From Apostichopus japonicus (taxonomy: Eukaryota > Echinodermata > Holothuroidea > Aspidochirotida > Stichopodidae), in contig NC_092571.1 in the NCBI RefSeq assembly GCF_037975245.1, positions 11,047,917 through 11,111,916 on the forward strand: a stretch of DNA of 64,000 nucleotides. The letters run 5' to 3'. Below the pieces are notes generated by a model. It searched no databases and had not been told where the DNA came from. It saw only the letters and a program-made list of their open reading frames with translations. Position 1 is the stretch's first letter, and each line of letters opens with the position of its first letter. Shown in pieces: positions 1 through 11,880 of this stretch. The position numbers were made by a program, and so were the translations under genes.

Positions 1-1370
1 CAGAAATGCATTGAGCCAACTTATTTATAGGCCTAATCGTTTTTAGTTGTTATTTTGCTTGCTCACGTAACAAGCCCGTTAGACCTAGGCTAGAGGAGAA
101 TCAGTACTTTGTTACACTAAGTTTATCTTTCGGTCGTTTTGATTTAGTCTTACTAGTAGTACTAAAGTATATAATGGACCGGCGAAGACTAGAGAATACC
201 CAGAGTTTTAGCAACTGCGTTAAACTGTATCATCTGATCTATTATTTACGTCAATGAGTTTCATTCAATCTAGGATCAAAATGAGAAAACTAATTAATCT
301 TAACCTTTAAACTTTGCTACTAAACAGATATGCTTGAATTACAAATAAATGTCAAAAAAACATCATAATCTACGAATCGATGCATATACATATACATAAA
401 CAGAATAATTTGAATTCGCGCAATTGAACCCTGCACTACATTGGACAGAAAAAAAACGTGCAATTAGACCAAACTAAACATACTAAATTTTCCGTTACTT
501 CTACATAAAATATCAATACAAATACAACAACTTACTCTTTTGGCAGTATACTAAAAGCACATGTTATAATAACTTCAGACCATCAAGCTTTCCTGAGAAA
601 AAACGGTTAATACTTCTTGCAGTAAACAAGTCGACCGTGAAGGAATGTCGCAATTGTTTCCTGGGCGTGACCGGAAATTAAATACTAAAAAATGATAAAT
701 GAAAAGATTAAATAGAACTGAAGCGTGCATCCTGACTGCTCGCAACATATAATACCGTTGACTAGCCAACCTAATTTGTTCAGCCTACTGTGACTGTACG
801 TTTGAAGGTCTAGCCTTGCTTATTCAATATCACAAAGCCTACCCATTTACATTCACATGGGAAATTACAGGAAATCTTTACCAAATGAGTGTAGACTTCA
901 AATAAACTATTGAGACTTATAGCTCCAGCATTTGTTTGGGAATAAATTAGAAGATTATGTGCTACTGTTCAATCTAGCCCAATACACACATAACACATTG
1001 TTAATTGGTGTTTAGAATGCACACTTTAGTGTTGAGAGTGCACTGCAGGACCCAGTAGAAGCCTATAGGCTACTCACTGTCATTGCACTTGTGTATTGCG
1101 AAACGCCAGCGTGACAACGGTAGCGTTACACTAACCATAATACAGTACTATATAGTACCAGTGGCCTAACAATTAACTTTAATTTTACCTTCAAGTTAAA
1201 GGAATAACAGGTAGGCCGATGATGGCAGTTAATACCTCCATTCTTCTAAAGACCTTCTTGGGTGATTTACGGTTGAAAGTTGCTTAGAGTGATCGTATGA
1301 CACTATGCCAAGTCCAGCAAGCTGCCGTTGCCTCTCGGTTTCCAAATTGAAGTGAATCAAATTGGGTTAA
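1..1370. other. Intergenic, no gene seen
   Basis: AT-rich sequence. Short open frames here have no recognisable domain, no signal peptide and no splice structure, and I see no repeat I can name. Confidence 0.5.
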
Positions 1371-1376
1371 AATACA

Positions 1377-1608
1377 TTAGTCCGTCGACACCGACTAAGC
1401 TACGATTATGGCGTAAATCGGGTGTCCGTATCGTTCTTATGGGTTACAATACCTTAGTCCGTCGCCACCGACTAAGCTGCGATTATATTTTCCTTAGTCA
1501 GTGTAAACTGACTAAGAAGCAGCGATGAAACGAAGATGTTTGCTAGTCCGTGTGCATTGACTAACGTTACAGACTAATTTAACGTTAGTCCGTGGCAATA
1601 TTGACTAG
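1377..1608. repeat. Cluster of five TTAGTC/GACTAA hairpins
   Basis: Five inverted repeats lie in about 230 bp. Their outer limits are near 1377-1398, 1453-1476, 1493-1516, 1544-1563 and 1585-1608. Each has a 5' arm TAGTC (usually TTAGTC or CTTAGTC) and a 3' arm GACTA (usually GACTAA or GACTAAG). The third is a perfect 10-bp stem with a 4-nt loop. The first two also repeat directly with a 76-bp offset and share the flank AAGCTNCGATTAT. No coding potential is seen. They could be piled-up ends of a small transposon or a structured repeat. Confidence 0.75.
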
Positions 1609-1622
1609 TTTATTTTTTCAGT

Positions 1623-1750
1623 GTAGCTCAGGGGTGGATAAAAGATTTCACAAAGATTTCTAAGGGAAGGAAGTCTGAAGAGCTGCTTTCCTCGCTCAGC
1701 TGGATGACATGAGAGCTCCACAGCGATGATGTGATATGCATGACGTTAGC
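1623..1750 (+). repeat. Dispersed repeat, copy 1
   Basis: The blocks GTAGCTC..GGTGGAT.. and TTTCACAAAG, and further on GAGCT..CGATGATGT, recur in the same order at 5669-5860. The two copies are clearly diverged and the family was not identified. Confidence 0.45.
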
Positions 1751-2770
1751 CTCATTGCGTGTGCAATCCGTCTACCTTGTCTGCAGTTACATTGCCGAGC
1801 AGAGCAATAATTAGATAGTAAACTTCCTTTCCGACTTACTATTAAAGGGGAATACACAAGATTTATCGATATGTGACATTCTGGTAGCACCTTTATTGGC
1901 CATTGAATAACATTACAGCATATATACTTTTCCCCTGGTCCACAACAATGATATTACGAACCATGAGATCAGACTAACCTAATAATCAAGTAGATATCCA
2001 ATTCATATTGCATTACATTATTGGAAAACGATGTAAGGGATGTCGAAATGAAAGTATCAGAGCTGTAATGTGTCAACCTCGCGTCCGAATAAGCTAGGTC
2101 TGAGTCGAGTGGGTGTCTGGCAAATAATTAACGTAATTCAATACATTGTTTAATGAGTTACAGGCATGCCGGATTGGGGCAATGCAAACTAGGGTAACAG
2201 TTTGAGCAGAGATATAGCCTGTGAAGAAGTAAAACTGTTTTTAACATTGCATTACAAATATTATCGTAAGTCAATACTCAGTTTGGTTGACACTGATTAT
2301 ACCAGCCACTCTTTTTTTAAATCAGTAGGAGTTTAAACTCTGCGTGGTCAATATAAAAACTGCTCCTACAAAAGTCAATTTTAAGAGAATTTTCAACATA
2401 AGAAAACCGAGGACAGCTCATAAAATGCTATATTCTGTGTTACATTATTCCTTTTTTTTATATCATGCATTGTCATTACACAACAGTTTGTAAGTTTGAA
2501 TTAACTGTTACTTTAAAGTTGAAACTTGTGCTACAAACATTAAAGTGATATTATTAAGTGCACTGAGAGAGGTATGCGTCATAGTAAGTGATTAAATACA
2601 GTCGATTCTAATAAAACCTAACTGACAGAGCATTGTCAGATGATTACAAAAAAATACTTTACGACATATGCTAAACATCACTGATTAGAATATGTTTAAA
2701 GAATATTCCAACGGTATAAATGAGTATACGGGGTAGTATCATGCTATATTAAGTTTAATGGCGACTTCTG
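1751..2770. other. Intergenic, no feature seen
   Basis: Unique-looking AT-rich sequence with no supported gene. Confidence 0.4.
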
Positions 2771-2779
2771 CGTTCCAAA

Positions 2780-3769
2780 GAAAGAAACACCCTTAGTGCG
2801 GATGATGAGGCGACTTCCAGCAGATGACGTCATAAAACAGTTACAAAAAGAATGAAACAAGCAATAGAAGCAGGTGACATAACTAAGCGAAACAAACTCC
2901 AAAGGGATATGAACAAATTAGTCCATACCAACAGAAACAAAGTTTTTTGAGACATTGGTACAAATTACAATACCATTTGGGACCTACTGAGAACAAAACG
3001 CAATCCGGAAAAAACGAACAATATTATAGATGAAGAATTAGGAAATAAATTAAGTGAACATTTTGGACAATTCAATAATGCTGTTGTATAAGATAAAGAA
3101 TTAAGTTTGACAAATAGTAAAGGGGAAATGTATATAATTATACAAAGCCATGTTGAGAAAGTCAAGAAAGGCGTTGCATGTGGGTCTGATTATCTAACAT
3201 GGTGGATTTGTAAGTTTTGTAGCAATGAATTATCATCTACTTTTACATCAATTTTTGATTAATTTCTATCTAAATCTACAATACCATGTACTTGGAAAAA
3301 CGCATTCAACTTCCCTTATTCCGAAGAGAAAGAATCCGATATCAGAGATTGATTATAGACCAATCGATTTGGCCAGCATAAGCTTCAATAGTATGCAAAA
3401 ACTAATTACACCATTTATAACACGTTCCATCGAATAACACAGTGAAAAGTGCCAATTTGCCTATAGGAAAGGTTTTCTTGTACAGATGCTATACTTACTT
3501 TGCTACATAACGTGGTTTTGGGGTTAAATTTAAATGACACAACTAGAGTAAAGGTCTTATTTCTAGATTGCTCAAGTGCTTTTAACACCGTTCTCCCTAA
3601 TTACTTAAAACATGTCCTTTGTAAGTTCACCAACGAGCAATGGTTGGCACACTGGATATATGATTTCATGAAAGGTTGGTCAAGGCAAATTCAGTTAACC
3701 AATGGATTATCTGAACCATCAGATATTAATGTTGGCGTTCCCCAGGGAGGCCCTTTATCTGCACTCTTA

Positions 3770-3829
<60 letters not shown>

Positions 3830-4856
3830 ATAAATATAAATATATATATATATATATATACACACACAGACGGAATACGATCTAGATCAAGTTGTAATGT
3901 TTTAATATGCAGACGATACTGCTATTTCATGTAATATAACAAATCATACAAATATGGGTGATCAATTCAATTATCAAAAATCGTTTAAGGTACAGTAGCA
4001 CTATTTGATAGAAAAAAATGTTACTAAATTCGAAGAAATCAAAAGGAATGGTATTTGCTAATGTCAATATAAAGAATGAAGGTCTCCTTACATCAAAGAT
4101 GACAAAACTTGTAATTCATGAAACAAAAGAAGAGCACACATCCCAAACTGTATATCTAGGACTTTGCATAGATGATAAATAAAATTTTACAAATCATATT
4201 TCCAGAATTTTAAAAAGAGTATATTTTATTGTTTCAACTTTAATTTATATTGCTCCGCATTTCACTAGAGAGGTAAGGGATACGGTTTTCACTGCCAATA
4301 ACTATATTGCCACATCGTGTTTACGCTGTTCCTGCTTGGAATCTCTTTTTACTGGCCTAAGACAAGTAAAAGAAATATAACCTTTTTAAAATATTGTACC
4401 AAAATGTTTAAACTTGACTTTGAAACTTTGATAGCGAAGGTACATGATACTGCCAAAAATGAATTTATAAGAGGAAGTACGAATATTTCTAAGTATGAAA
4501 ACCATCCACCACACAATGAATTGACATCTCTATTAAAAACGACTAACAAGAATCTAAGAAACAAGTCAATAACTCCCAAATACAGAATATGTGCTTACAA
4601 AAAAGTATTTGTACACCAAGCTGCAATATATATTCAAAATGGCAACGTTAAACATTTATTGTAATTTTAATATTCAGTAAATGTTTTTAAATATTTAATT
4701 TTCGATACTAATATACATATTTTAATTTTATGTAAAATGAACCCTTTACTAATTTATTTCCAGTTTTCGTAAAATACTTTTTGCAATGGTGATGTCCTTT
4801 TTATAAATATTTATATTTATACTGGAAATAAATCAACTGAAACTAAACTGAAACTG
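2780..4856 (+). pseudogene. Decayed non-LTR retrotransposon (LINE) reverse transcriptase
   Basis: This is a plus-strand LINE remnant with many stops and frame changes. The clearest piece is 3500-3770. It carries the RT motif A segment (FLDCSSAFNTV) and motif B (GVPQGGPLSALLF), the nucleotide-binding and primer-grip regions of reverse transcriptase. Immediately after motif B the frame runs into a (TA)n tract at about 3773-3860. The catalytic motif C remnant YADD follows at about 3905-3920, read as TATGCAGACGAT, and C-terminal thumb-like sequence continues to about 4664. Upstream, 2840-3440 still resembles the N-terminal RT region but is broken by stops. An AATAAA lies at about 4827, then a short CTGAAACT-type repeat tail. 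It cannot be functional. The clade is uncertain (CR1/jockey-like). Confidence 0.8.
3773..3860. repeat. (TA)n microsatellite inside LINE
   Basis: About 90 bp of mostly TA dinucleotides separate RT motif B from motif C of the surrounding LINE remnant. Confidence 0.9.
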
Positions 4857-5180
4857 TATGTCCATATGTTACATATCTATATCACTACTACAGTAATAAG
4901 ACCATGCTAGAATATTGCTTCTTTAAAGCTTTCAATATAAGATTCTACCGATAAGTTGGGTGTATAAGTATAGTGGTTTCCTCATTTCCATAACAAAAAC
5001 GATAGCTACCAAAGGACATGGTGTGCGTACATCCGTATAGTTTTAATACCCTAGCCATTGTTGTCATCATGCTACACAAACTCAGGCTGAGTAACATTAA
5101 TGTGCAGAAAAGACAAGCACCTTGCCCGGCTATATCCCTCATATTATGTAATGTATATATTTTAGAGACCCAAGGATAAG
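4857..5180. other. Intergenic, no feature seen
   Basis: No supported gene or repeat. Confidence 0.4.
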
Positions 5181-5184
5181 GAAG

Positions 5185-5667
5185 CCTTAAAGTAGCTTAT
5201 TTGAGAGCCTATCCGTGTTAGATCGAGGATGAACACAGGCTGATTTCAAGTATTCTCTTTTCGATAAGTGATCATGGGGTAGCGAGGCAGGGGTGTGAAC
5301 TTGCTCCCATTCCTGCTCCCTGAACCGCCAGTTAACGCCCCCATCTGACGGATGAGAGTGTATGCCCCAGTATCTGACCACTTTCTTAAATACTGAGGTA
5401 GGCAAAGGCATCTTATTCGACCTTACTGCAATGCAGTCATGATGAACAAAGTGTTTCGAAACCAAGTGAAGAACAGAAACAAACCCCTTTACCCAAGTTC
5501 ACAAACCAGAAATACCAAATCCACGTAAGACTCCGCACATCACCACTGGACTGCAGCCTTTTTTAAATAGGTCAATAGAATCTGCCTCCTATCGGAATTT
5601 TGAAACTGCAACCTAACGATTGTTGAGGCGATCACTCTAACCGCTGAACCAAGCAGTTGCCTTGAAT
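5185..5667 (-). repeat. Old tRNA-derived SINE
   Basis: On the minus strand the element starts near 5667 with a tRNA-like head. It has a box A-like segment (TGGTTCAGCGGTTAGAG) and a degraded box B about 50 bp later. A long unrelated body follows, including a GCGTTAACTGGCGG stretch near 5325. SINEs of this build are transcribed by RNA polymerase III and copied by LINE machinery. It is diverged and probably inactive. Confidence 0.5.
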
Positions 5668-5668
5668 G

Positions 5669-5870
5669 TAGCTCTGGAGTGGATGCAGAATTTCACAAAG
5701 GAGAGATTAATGCTTCGGGGTTGTTGGAGTAGACCTCCATGTAGGAAGGTATGTGTCCTTCCCCAATTCTAAGACTACTATAGAAAGAAACAAAAAAGTT
5801 CCGACCTATGAGTTCATATCAATGATGACGATAGAGCTGTTCGGCGATGATGTAAGATATAACATTACTA
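5669..5870 (+). repeat. Dispersed repeat, copy 2
   Basis: Shares ordered blocks with 1623-1750 (GTAGCTC, TTTCACAAAG and CGATGATGT). The family is unknown. Confidence 0.45.
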
Positions 5871-5895
5871 TGTTTTTACTAACAGAAACACTTCT

Positions 5896-6607
5896 CTAAT
5901 TGTTGTGCGATACATTAAAATCAACATGAATAACGCTTTCATATAGATGATCAATGTCCTTACTTTTTGTCCTTCTTGCTTCTCCGTTTCGTCTTTTTGT
6001 GTACAAAAAGTAAATAACTATCAGAGTGACAATAACTAATAGGCCTAAAATAACGGTTATCACTGTGAAGGCAGTGGTTGAGTTACGCTTTTGCTGAATG
6101 GTTATCGTCTTAGTTATATTATTTGATCCTGCGATTACTCTGCATTTGATGGAATATTGATCTTTTAATTTTGTTTCATTTTGAAAGCTAATGGTGAGCA
6201 TTATCGACTCATATCCGTTAGATGAATGAGACAAGTTGGCATTGGAAATGATATTTCGGCTTCCAGATAAATCGCATTCGATTGATGCTTGTATTCAAGG
6301 GAACTACTGCATGTAAGACTTAAGTTCTCTCCTTCAATTGCATTTACAGTCTGAGGCCCTACTGTTACTTGTAAATCTTCGTACACAGTAATATTTGGAA
6401 TTGAGATGCAGTAGTCCTTGTCACTGCTATTCGTATTACACACTAATCTGCTGTTATTATACCGTGTAGATACATTGTGTATACGTCTCAACACTATGTT
6501 CTCGTTAGAATCTATACATATAGGCTGCACGGTGATATTTTCATTTTTTTTTGCAATAAATATGTCAATAGCAATGTCTTTAGGACAGTATAAATCAAAG
6601 CTCTCTT
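5896..6607 (-). CDS. Ig-family membrane receptor, exon 2 (Ig domain, TM, tail), frameshifted
   Basis: Second exon of the minus-strand receptor gene starting at 7075. An acceptor (poly-T then TTGCAG) ends at 6608. From 6607 it reads SFDLYCPKD in frame, then a region with several N-glycosylation sites (NVS, NNS, NIT), then an Ig domain with NLSLTC. A frame change near 6285-6300 breaks the Ig domain. The next frame resumes with a cysteine of IKC type, then a transmembrane helix (TVILGLLVIVTLIVIYFLY), a basic stop-transfer stretch and a short cytoplasmic tail of about 30 residues ending at 5896. The tail has one tyrosine (LYESV) but no clear ITIM or ITAM. The protein would sit at the cell surface. 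The frameshift may be a mutation or a sequencing error. The ligand is unknown. Confidence 0.7.
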
Positions 6608-6666
6608 CTGCAAAAAAAAAAAAACACCGTCAAATCCATTTAATAGAGCACATTCTTTCATCTGAC

Positions 6667-7075
6667 GGTTCACCACTTGAAGACGTGCTTGTAGTTGATA
6701 CTTCCAAAGCACCCATTTAATAGGACTATACCAAGGGAATTGCCAAGTACATGTATACACAGCTGAATCCGATGTATTAAGATCTGGAATCAATAACTTA
6801 TACTCTTTCTTAGAGGATACATCTTGATAGCGTTCGTCGCTTGCACGTAGGTTACCACCTTGAAGTAACAACTGAGTATGTGGATCTCGCCTTTTCAGTA
6901 TCATAACATTCTTAGCCCCTTCAGGAGGATTGCATTTCAGAACAACGGTATCAGCGGTGTACGCAAAAAATCTTCGTTCCATATCAGAATATGTGGTATT
7001 GAACGTCATTCCCTCTCCGTTAACAGACCGAAGCATCCAGTTAAGTAACACAATAGATAGGAGAAAGTGCTCCAT
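6667..7075 (-). CDS. Ig-family membrane receptor, exon 1 (signal peptide and V-like Ig)
   Basis: The ATG at 7075 opens with a signal peptide (MEHFLLSIVLLNWMLRSVNG). An Ig V-like domain follows, with first cysteine in VVLKCNPP, the core pattern SDSAVYTC for the second, and W in the next segment. The donor is ambiguous. GTGAAC at 6673 (phase 0) or GTCAGA at 6666 (phase 1) can each join in frame to an acceptor of exon 2, the latter using the poly-T acceptor at 6608. Either intron is only about 60-70 nt, short for this region. Likely a lymphocyte-receptor-like or adhesion molecule; identity within the Ig superfamily is not resolved. Confidence 0.75.
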
Positions 7076-7458
7076 AACGAATTATATTTACCAAACACAA
7101 AGAATTGTCAGATTTTTTAACATTGAGCCAAGTCTTTCCTTGTTATGTCTTGTCGGAAGGTTCCAAGTTGATTAATGTGCCAAACATTTAGGTTATATTT
7201 TTAAAATATTACATAAGTATTGTTACTATTAACACATCGAAAAGGTATTAACTTTAAAAATGGTTCCTCTCATGTAAAATAAAAAGTGAACTGTATTTAA
7301 CATCATCATTACTGTTAACAGGAACTTCAATCTGACCATGTGAAAATCTGACTGAAAACAAACCTCTTGAGTCTAGGGCCTAGATTGTAGAATTCAGTAT
7401 AAGATCATATAGTTAAACTAATTACTTCCATACATCTCTGTTTCATTTTCATTTTCAT

Positions 7459-7535
<77 letters not shown>
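7459..7535. repeat. (CA)n/(TA)n microsatellite
   Basis: About 22 bp of CA repeats pass into about 50 bp of TA repeats directly upstream of a tRNA-like sequence. Confidence 0.9.
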
Positions 7536-7539
<4 letters not shown>

Positions 7540-7542
7540 TCA

Positions 7543-7807
<265 letters not shown>

Positions 7808-7934
7808 TCTTGGTGTGTGTTAAATAGTAAGAACGTTTAAATATAAACTGATATAACGTTCTCAGTAATAAAGTTGGAAATGAAAGTTTCATATTATCAC
7901 TTTTTCTCTTATATATATATATATATATGTACAT

Positions 7935-8840
7935 ATGTATATATACAAGTTTGAAATCTATCAGGCTTAGGATTCAAGAGAATCGACATACATTTTCGCT
8001 GAACTGAATTTGATTAATCGTTTGTAAAATAATACAAGCTAGGCATGTAAACAATACTGTCTGATTTGCTACGTAATGACTGGCGTGCACCCACCAAGTC
8101 ACACTATCACGGTAACGTATAGACGAAGTTTCACCGTAACTGACATTTTACGGCTTGGCTATTCAGATCGGTACAGACAATCGCGCGTAATTATCATTAA
8201 TTCCGTTTAAGTATCAACTTAGATAAGAAGGGCATATGCATAGGAACCGCACTATTTTGTTCTTAAAAGCGTTCTTATTTCGGACCATTACAATTAAGTA
8301 TTACTGTAAAATAAGATGTCATTCGATTGGAGTAGATTTCCAGACGCCGCGGTTGATAGAATCAAACCCTTTCTTCTTTATAACAATTCAGGTTGGCTAA
8401 TTGTTAAGATGGCGATCGATCGATTTACCCCCCATAAGACGATTTCCAATTAACTTCCCCTCATAACGGTCAGCTCTCTAAGTGTTTGAAATATGACATT
8501 TTCAATACTGTTCTATATCGTTTTAACCAATGAAGCAGAATTTAGGATAAATGCAACTTACAACCAAAATGAATTCATTATGTCAGTTTATACCAAATGA
8601 TTCCTCCTGATCCGACTTCCCGGAAGTCGATAAATCCTCAGCATTGGTCAATGAAAAATCTAAATACATGCTATGATGGTTGTTCTTGGATTAATTCAAC
8701 TTTGTTTTTTTTCATTGTTGTCCATTAGATTTTGATATTAGATGATATGTAAAGTAGGCACAAAATTTACATTATCACCATGAGGTATCTCTATTTCCTG
8801 GTATGAAGGTCGATATAATATTGTAAATATTGAATGTGCT
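7935..8840. other. Intergenic, no feature seen
   Basis: No supported coding sequence. A short (TA)n run at 7911-7930 borders it. Confidence 0.4.
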
Positions 8841-8842
8841 AT

Positions 8843-9152
8843 GTAGTTCTTCCTTGTTTCATTTTTAACCATTGCATATTCTCCAGGACATTTATTTTCA
8901 AATGCTAAGCACGACTTCATAACGATGGGGAAGTTGAATAGATATCGTGTTATTCACGTCAAGTGAATATCTAATTGTTAATAATAAACGTACCATAAAG
9001 TTCTTCCTTGTTTCATTTTGAACTATTGTATGTATGTATATATATATATATATATATCCCTTACATTTATTTTAGAATGCTAAGCACATATTCGTAAGGA
9101 TGGGGACGACGAATGGAGCCCGTGTACTTCACGTCGAGTGAACATCTAACTT
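8843..9152 (+). repeat. Diverged direct tandem duplication, two units of about 155 bp
   Basis: Units 8843-8977 and 8999-9152 share GTTCTTCCTTGTTTCATTTT, ACATTTATTTT, AATGCTAAGCAC and a small hairpin near the end (TTCAC/GTGAA around GTCNA). The second unit has a (TA)n insertion at about 9033-9057. Confidence 0.7.
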
Positions 9153-9470
9153 AACAAGAAATGTCACCTGATGATTGCCAGTACTTCTATCACAACTGTA
9201 TACGATCCATTACATAGTGGCAACTCTTCGTATAAGTAGCTTGTTACAGTAACAGTTCTGCTGGAAAACGGACAGTAGCGTACGTAATGCCAGAAGATGT
9301 ATAGGAATGTATCTCGTTACGATTAGGCGTATCGGAGGTATATGCAACAACAAAAAAGCGTTTGTCCGTGTGCAAAGTATAGCATAAACGTTTATGGTAT
9401 AGAGTACCGTAATATACGAGAATATTCCAACATTTTCTTCTAACGCTCGCCGAAATTCAACAGTGTCAAC

Positions 9471-9675
9471 TGTGGTGACTCTAGAACCACAAGAAAATAC
9501 AATAACACTGAGGTAGCCGGTTTAGACACACGTCTATTCAATAGGATAACTGTAAGGCAAGTGTGAGATATATACAAGAATGGATGAAGCCTGGTGACGT
9601 ATATCACCATAGCGTAGGCTGGGAGGTTCAGCCGTTTGGTGTAATAACTTAATATGAAACCATGAATCTACTACA
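9471..9675 (-). repeat. 3' LTR of the Ty3-type element
   Basis: 205 bp with TG...CA ends in element orientation. The partner at 13817-14021 differs by one base (C/T near the left end of the element-orientation sequence). Near identity implies recent insertion. Confidence 0.95.
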
Positions 9676-9744
9676 TTCCTCCCCCCTTAGTCAAAACATT
9701 GAATTAAAGAGTTAAAGGGAGCATACGGAGAGTATATACATTAT

Positions 9745-11847
9745 TTAACGACCGTAATATTCCGGTGGCTTCCGGTTTCGTGAAGGATATTCCTTTCTAG
9801 TGGAAGAATCTCCCGTGGGACCTTCTTGCTGAATACGCTCATTTATTATTGCAGCAGGAGGTGTTTCGTCTGACCTTGCTGCTTCGTCATGAACGTCGTC
9901 CGTATCCGACTCAACTTCCAGCTCCTGAACCAATGGCATGGTATCAAATGCGGCTTCGGGTTCAGTCGCCAAGTTTGAATTCTCAGGAGTGTTTGCATGA
10001 CACTTCCTAATCTGATCTTGGTGTCGTTTAACGATTATGTTATTACCAAGTTTAATTTTGAATGATACGGGTCCTGTAACTTTAATGATGTTTCCGATGA
10101 GCCACTTTGGTCCTCTTGTCGTGAAGTTACGGACGTACACCTTTTCCCCCTCCCAGAAATTACGAGGTTTTGTCGATTTGTTATGTTGCCGTTGTTGAGC
10201 CTGTTGTTTTAACAGGACTCTATTTTGAATGTCCGGATGGACCAGATCCAATCTTGATCGTAATTTCCTCCCCATTAGGAGTTCAGAAGGAGAAACACCT
10301 GTGACAGAGTGTGGAGTGATCCTGTATTTGAATAGAAACCTAGCCACTCGATCTTCCAAACTACCCCCTGTGAGTTTCTTAACCCCCTGCTTAAAGGTTT
10401 GGACCGCGCGTTCCGCCAATCCGTTTGAGGAAGGATGGTAAGGGGCAGACGTAACATGTTTAATGCCATTCTGCTTGCAGAAGTAGGCAAACACTTCGCT
10501 AGTAAAACATGACCCATTGTCACTTACTATCATACTAGGTATACCAAACTGTGCAAACGTTTTACGCAAGTTTGTAATAGTAGCTTGACTAGTGCTCGAA
10601 TTCATAACATGGATTTCAATCCATTTCGAATGTGCATCAACGATTATTAAAAACATATGACCCATAAATGGTCCAGCATAATCTACATGCAGCCGTGACC
10701 AGGGGCGGGTCGGCCACGCCCATGGTTGCAGAGGCGCTTTTGGTGGATTTTGCCTGTTTTCTTGGCAAGGTTTACATTGCTTGACCAAGTCGTCAATTTC
10801 ATTATCCATCTTAGACCACCAAATGAACATTCTCGCAAGACTTTTCATGCGCGCTCCCCCTAAATGTGTCTCATGTAGTTCATTTAACAGTTGAATACGA
10901 CCCTTGGGTGGTATTATTACTCTATTTCCCCAGAGCAAACAGCCATTTTGCACCGTTATTTCAGTGCGTTTCATGAAATACTGTTTTAGGGAGTCATCCG
11001 TTTGCTCTGGCCAGCCCTCCATGACATATTTTAAAACCTTAGAGAGAATCGGATCTCTCCGGGTCCATGTTTTTACTTGATGGGCTGTTACTGGGCCTTC
11101 ATTCAATTGATTGAGCATAAGAACACTTTCTTGTGGCAGTGGAGTTTGCTCTGGCGAATGCGGTAATGGCAGGCGACTCATTGCGTCAGCATTGCTATGC
11201 GCAGCAGTACGCTTAAACTGCAGGGAATACTCATACATTGATAGCGTGAGGGCCCATCTTTGGATTCTCGCCGAGGCTTGTGGCGGAATTGCACGTCCCT
11301 CGCTCAGCAAACCGAGGAGTGGCTTATGGTCAGTTACTAATGTAAAGTGGCGACCATACACATAACAGTGAAATTTCTTTACGCCATAAACACACGCAAG
11401 ACCTTCTTTTTCAATTTGCGCGTAGTTTTTCTCCGCAGCTGAAAGCGTGCGCGACGCAAATGCAATAGGCTTTTCAGAGCCGTCGCCCATTACGTGAGCT
11501 AACACTACTCCAATACCATAGGGAGACGCATCGCAAGACAGCACTAAGGGTTTTGTGGGGTCAAAGTGGACTAGTACATTAGATGAAGTTAACAACGTCT
11601 TAGACTCATTAAACGCCTTCATTTGTCGTTTCCCCCACGCCCATGGTGTACCTTTTTGCAATAATTCATACAAAGGGGCCAAGATCGTTGACAGGGTGGG
11701 CATGAATTTACCATAATAAGTCAATAACCCTAAGTACGATTTCAGTTCAGTCACATTTCGTGGGGCTGGTGCCTGATGTATCGCCTGAACCTTGTCTGGT
11801 AGGGAATGCAGTCCTTCTGCGTCGATCCTGTGGCCAAGATATTCCAC
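9745..11847 (-). pseudogene. Ty3-type pol, C-terminal part: RT end, RNase H, integrase
   Basis: About 700 codons are open. In order they hold the end of RT and connection, an RT-associated RNase H (LVLSCDASPYGIG, then TDHKPL), and an integrase. The integrase has an H..H/CxxC zinc region (CKPC) and the catalytic DDE set, seen as VDYAGPF, SDNG and a glutamate in NGLAERA. A GPY/F-like module follows (KVTGPVSFKI), then an acidic C-terminal tail. It is continuous with the upstream segment in the same frame except for a TGA at 11881-11883. Confidence 0.93.
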
Positions 11848-11880
11848 CGATGACGCGAGGAAAGTACACTTGGACCTCTT

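Noticed and set aside
3225-3437. Separate small gene
   Set aside because: It is a frame of the decayed LINE upstream of its RT core.
5187-5465. 92-codon minus-strand gene
   Set aside because: It lies inside the tRNA-derived SINE and has no known domain.
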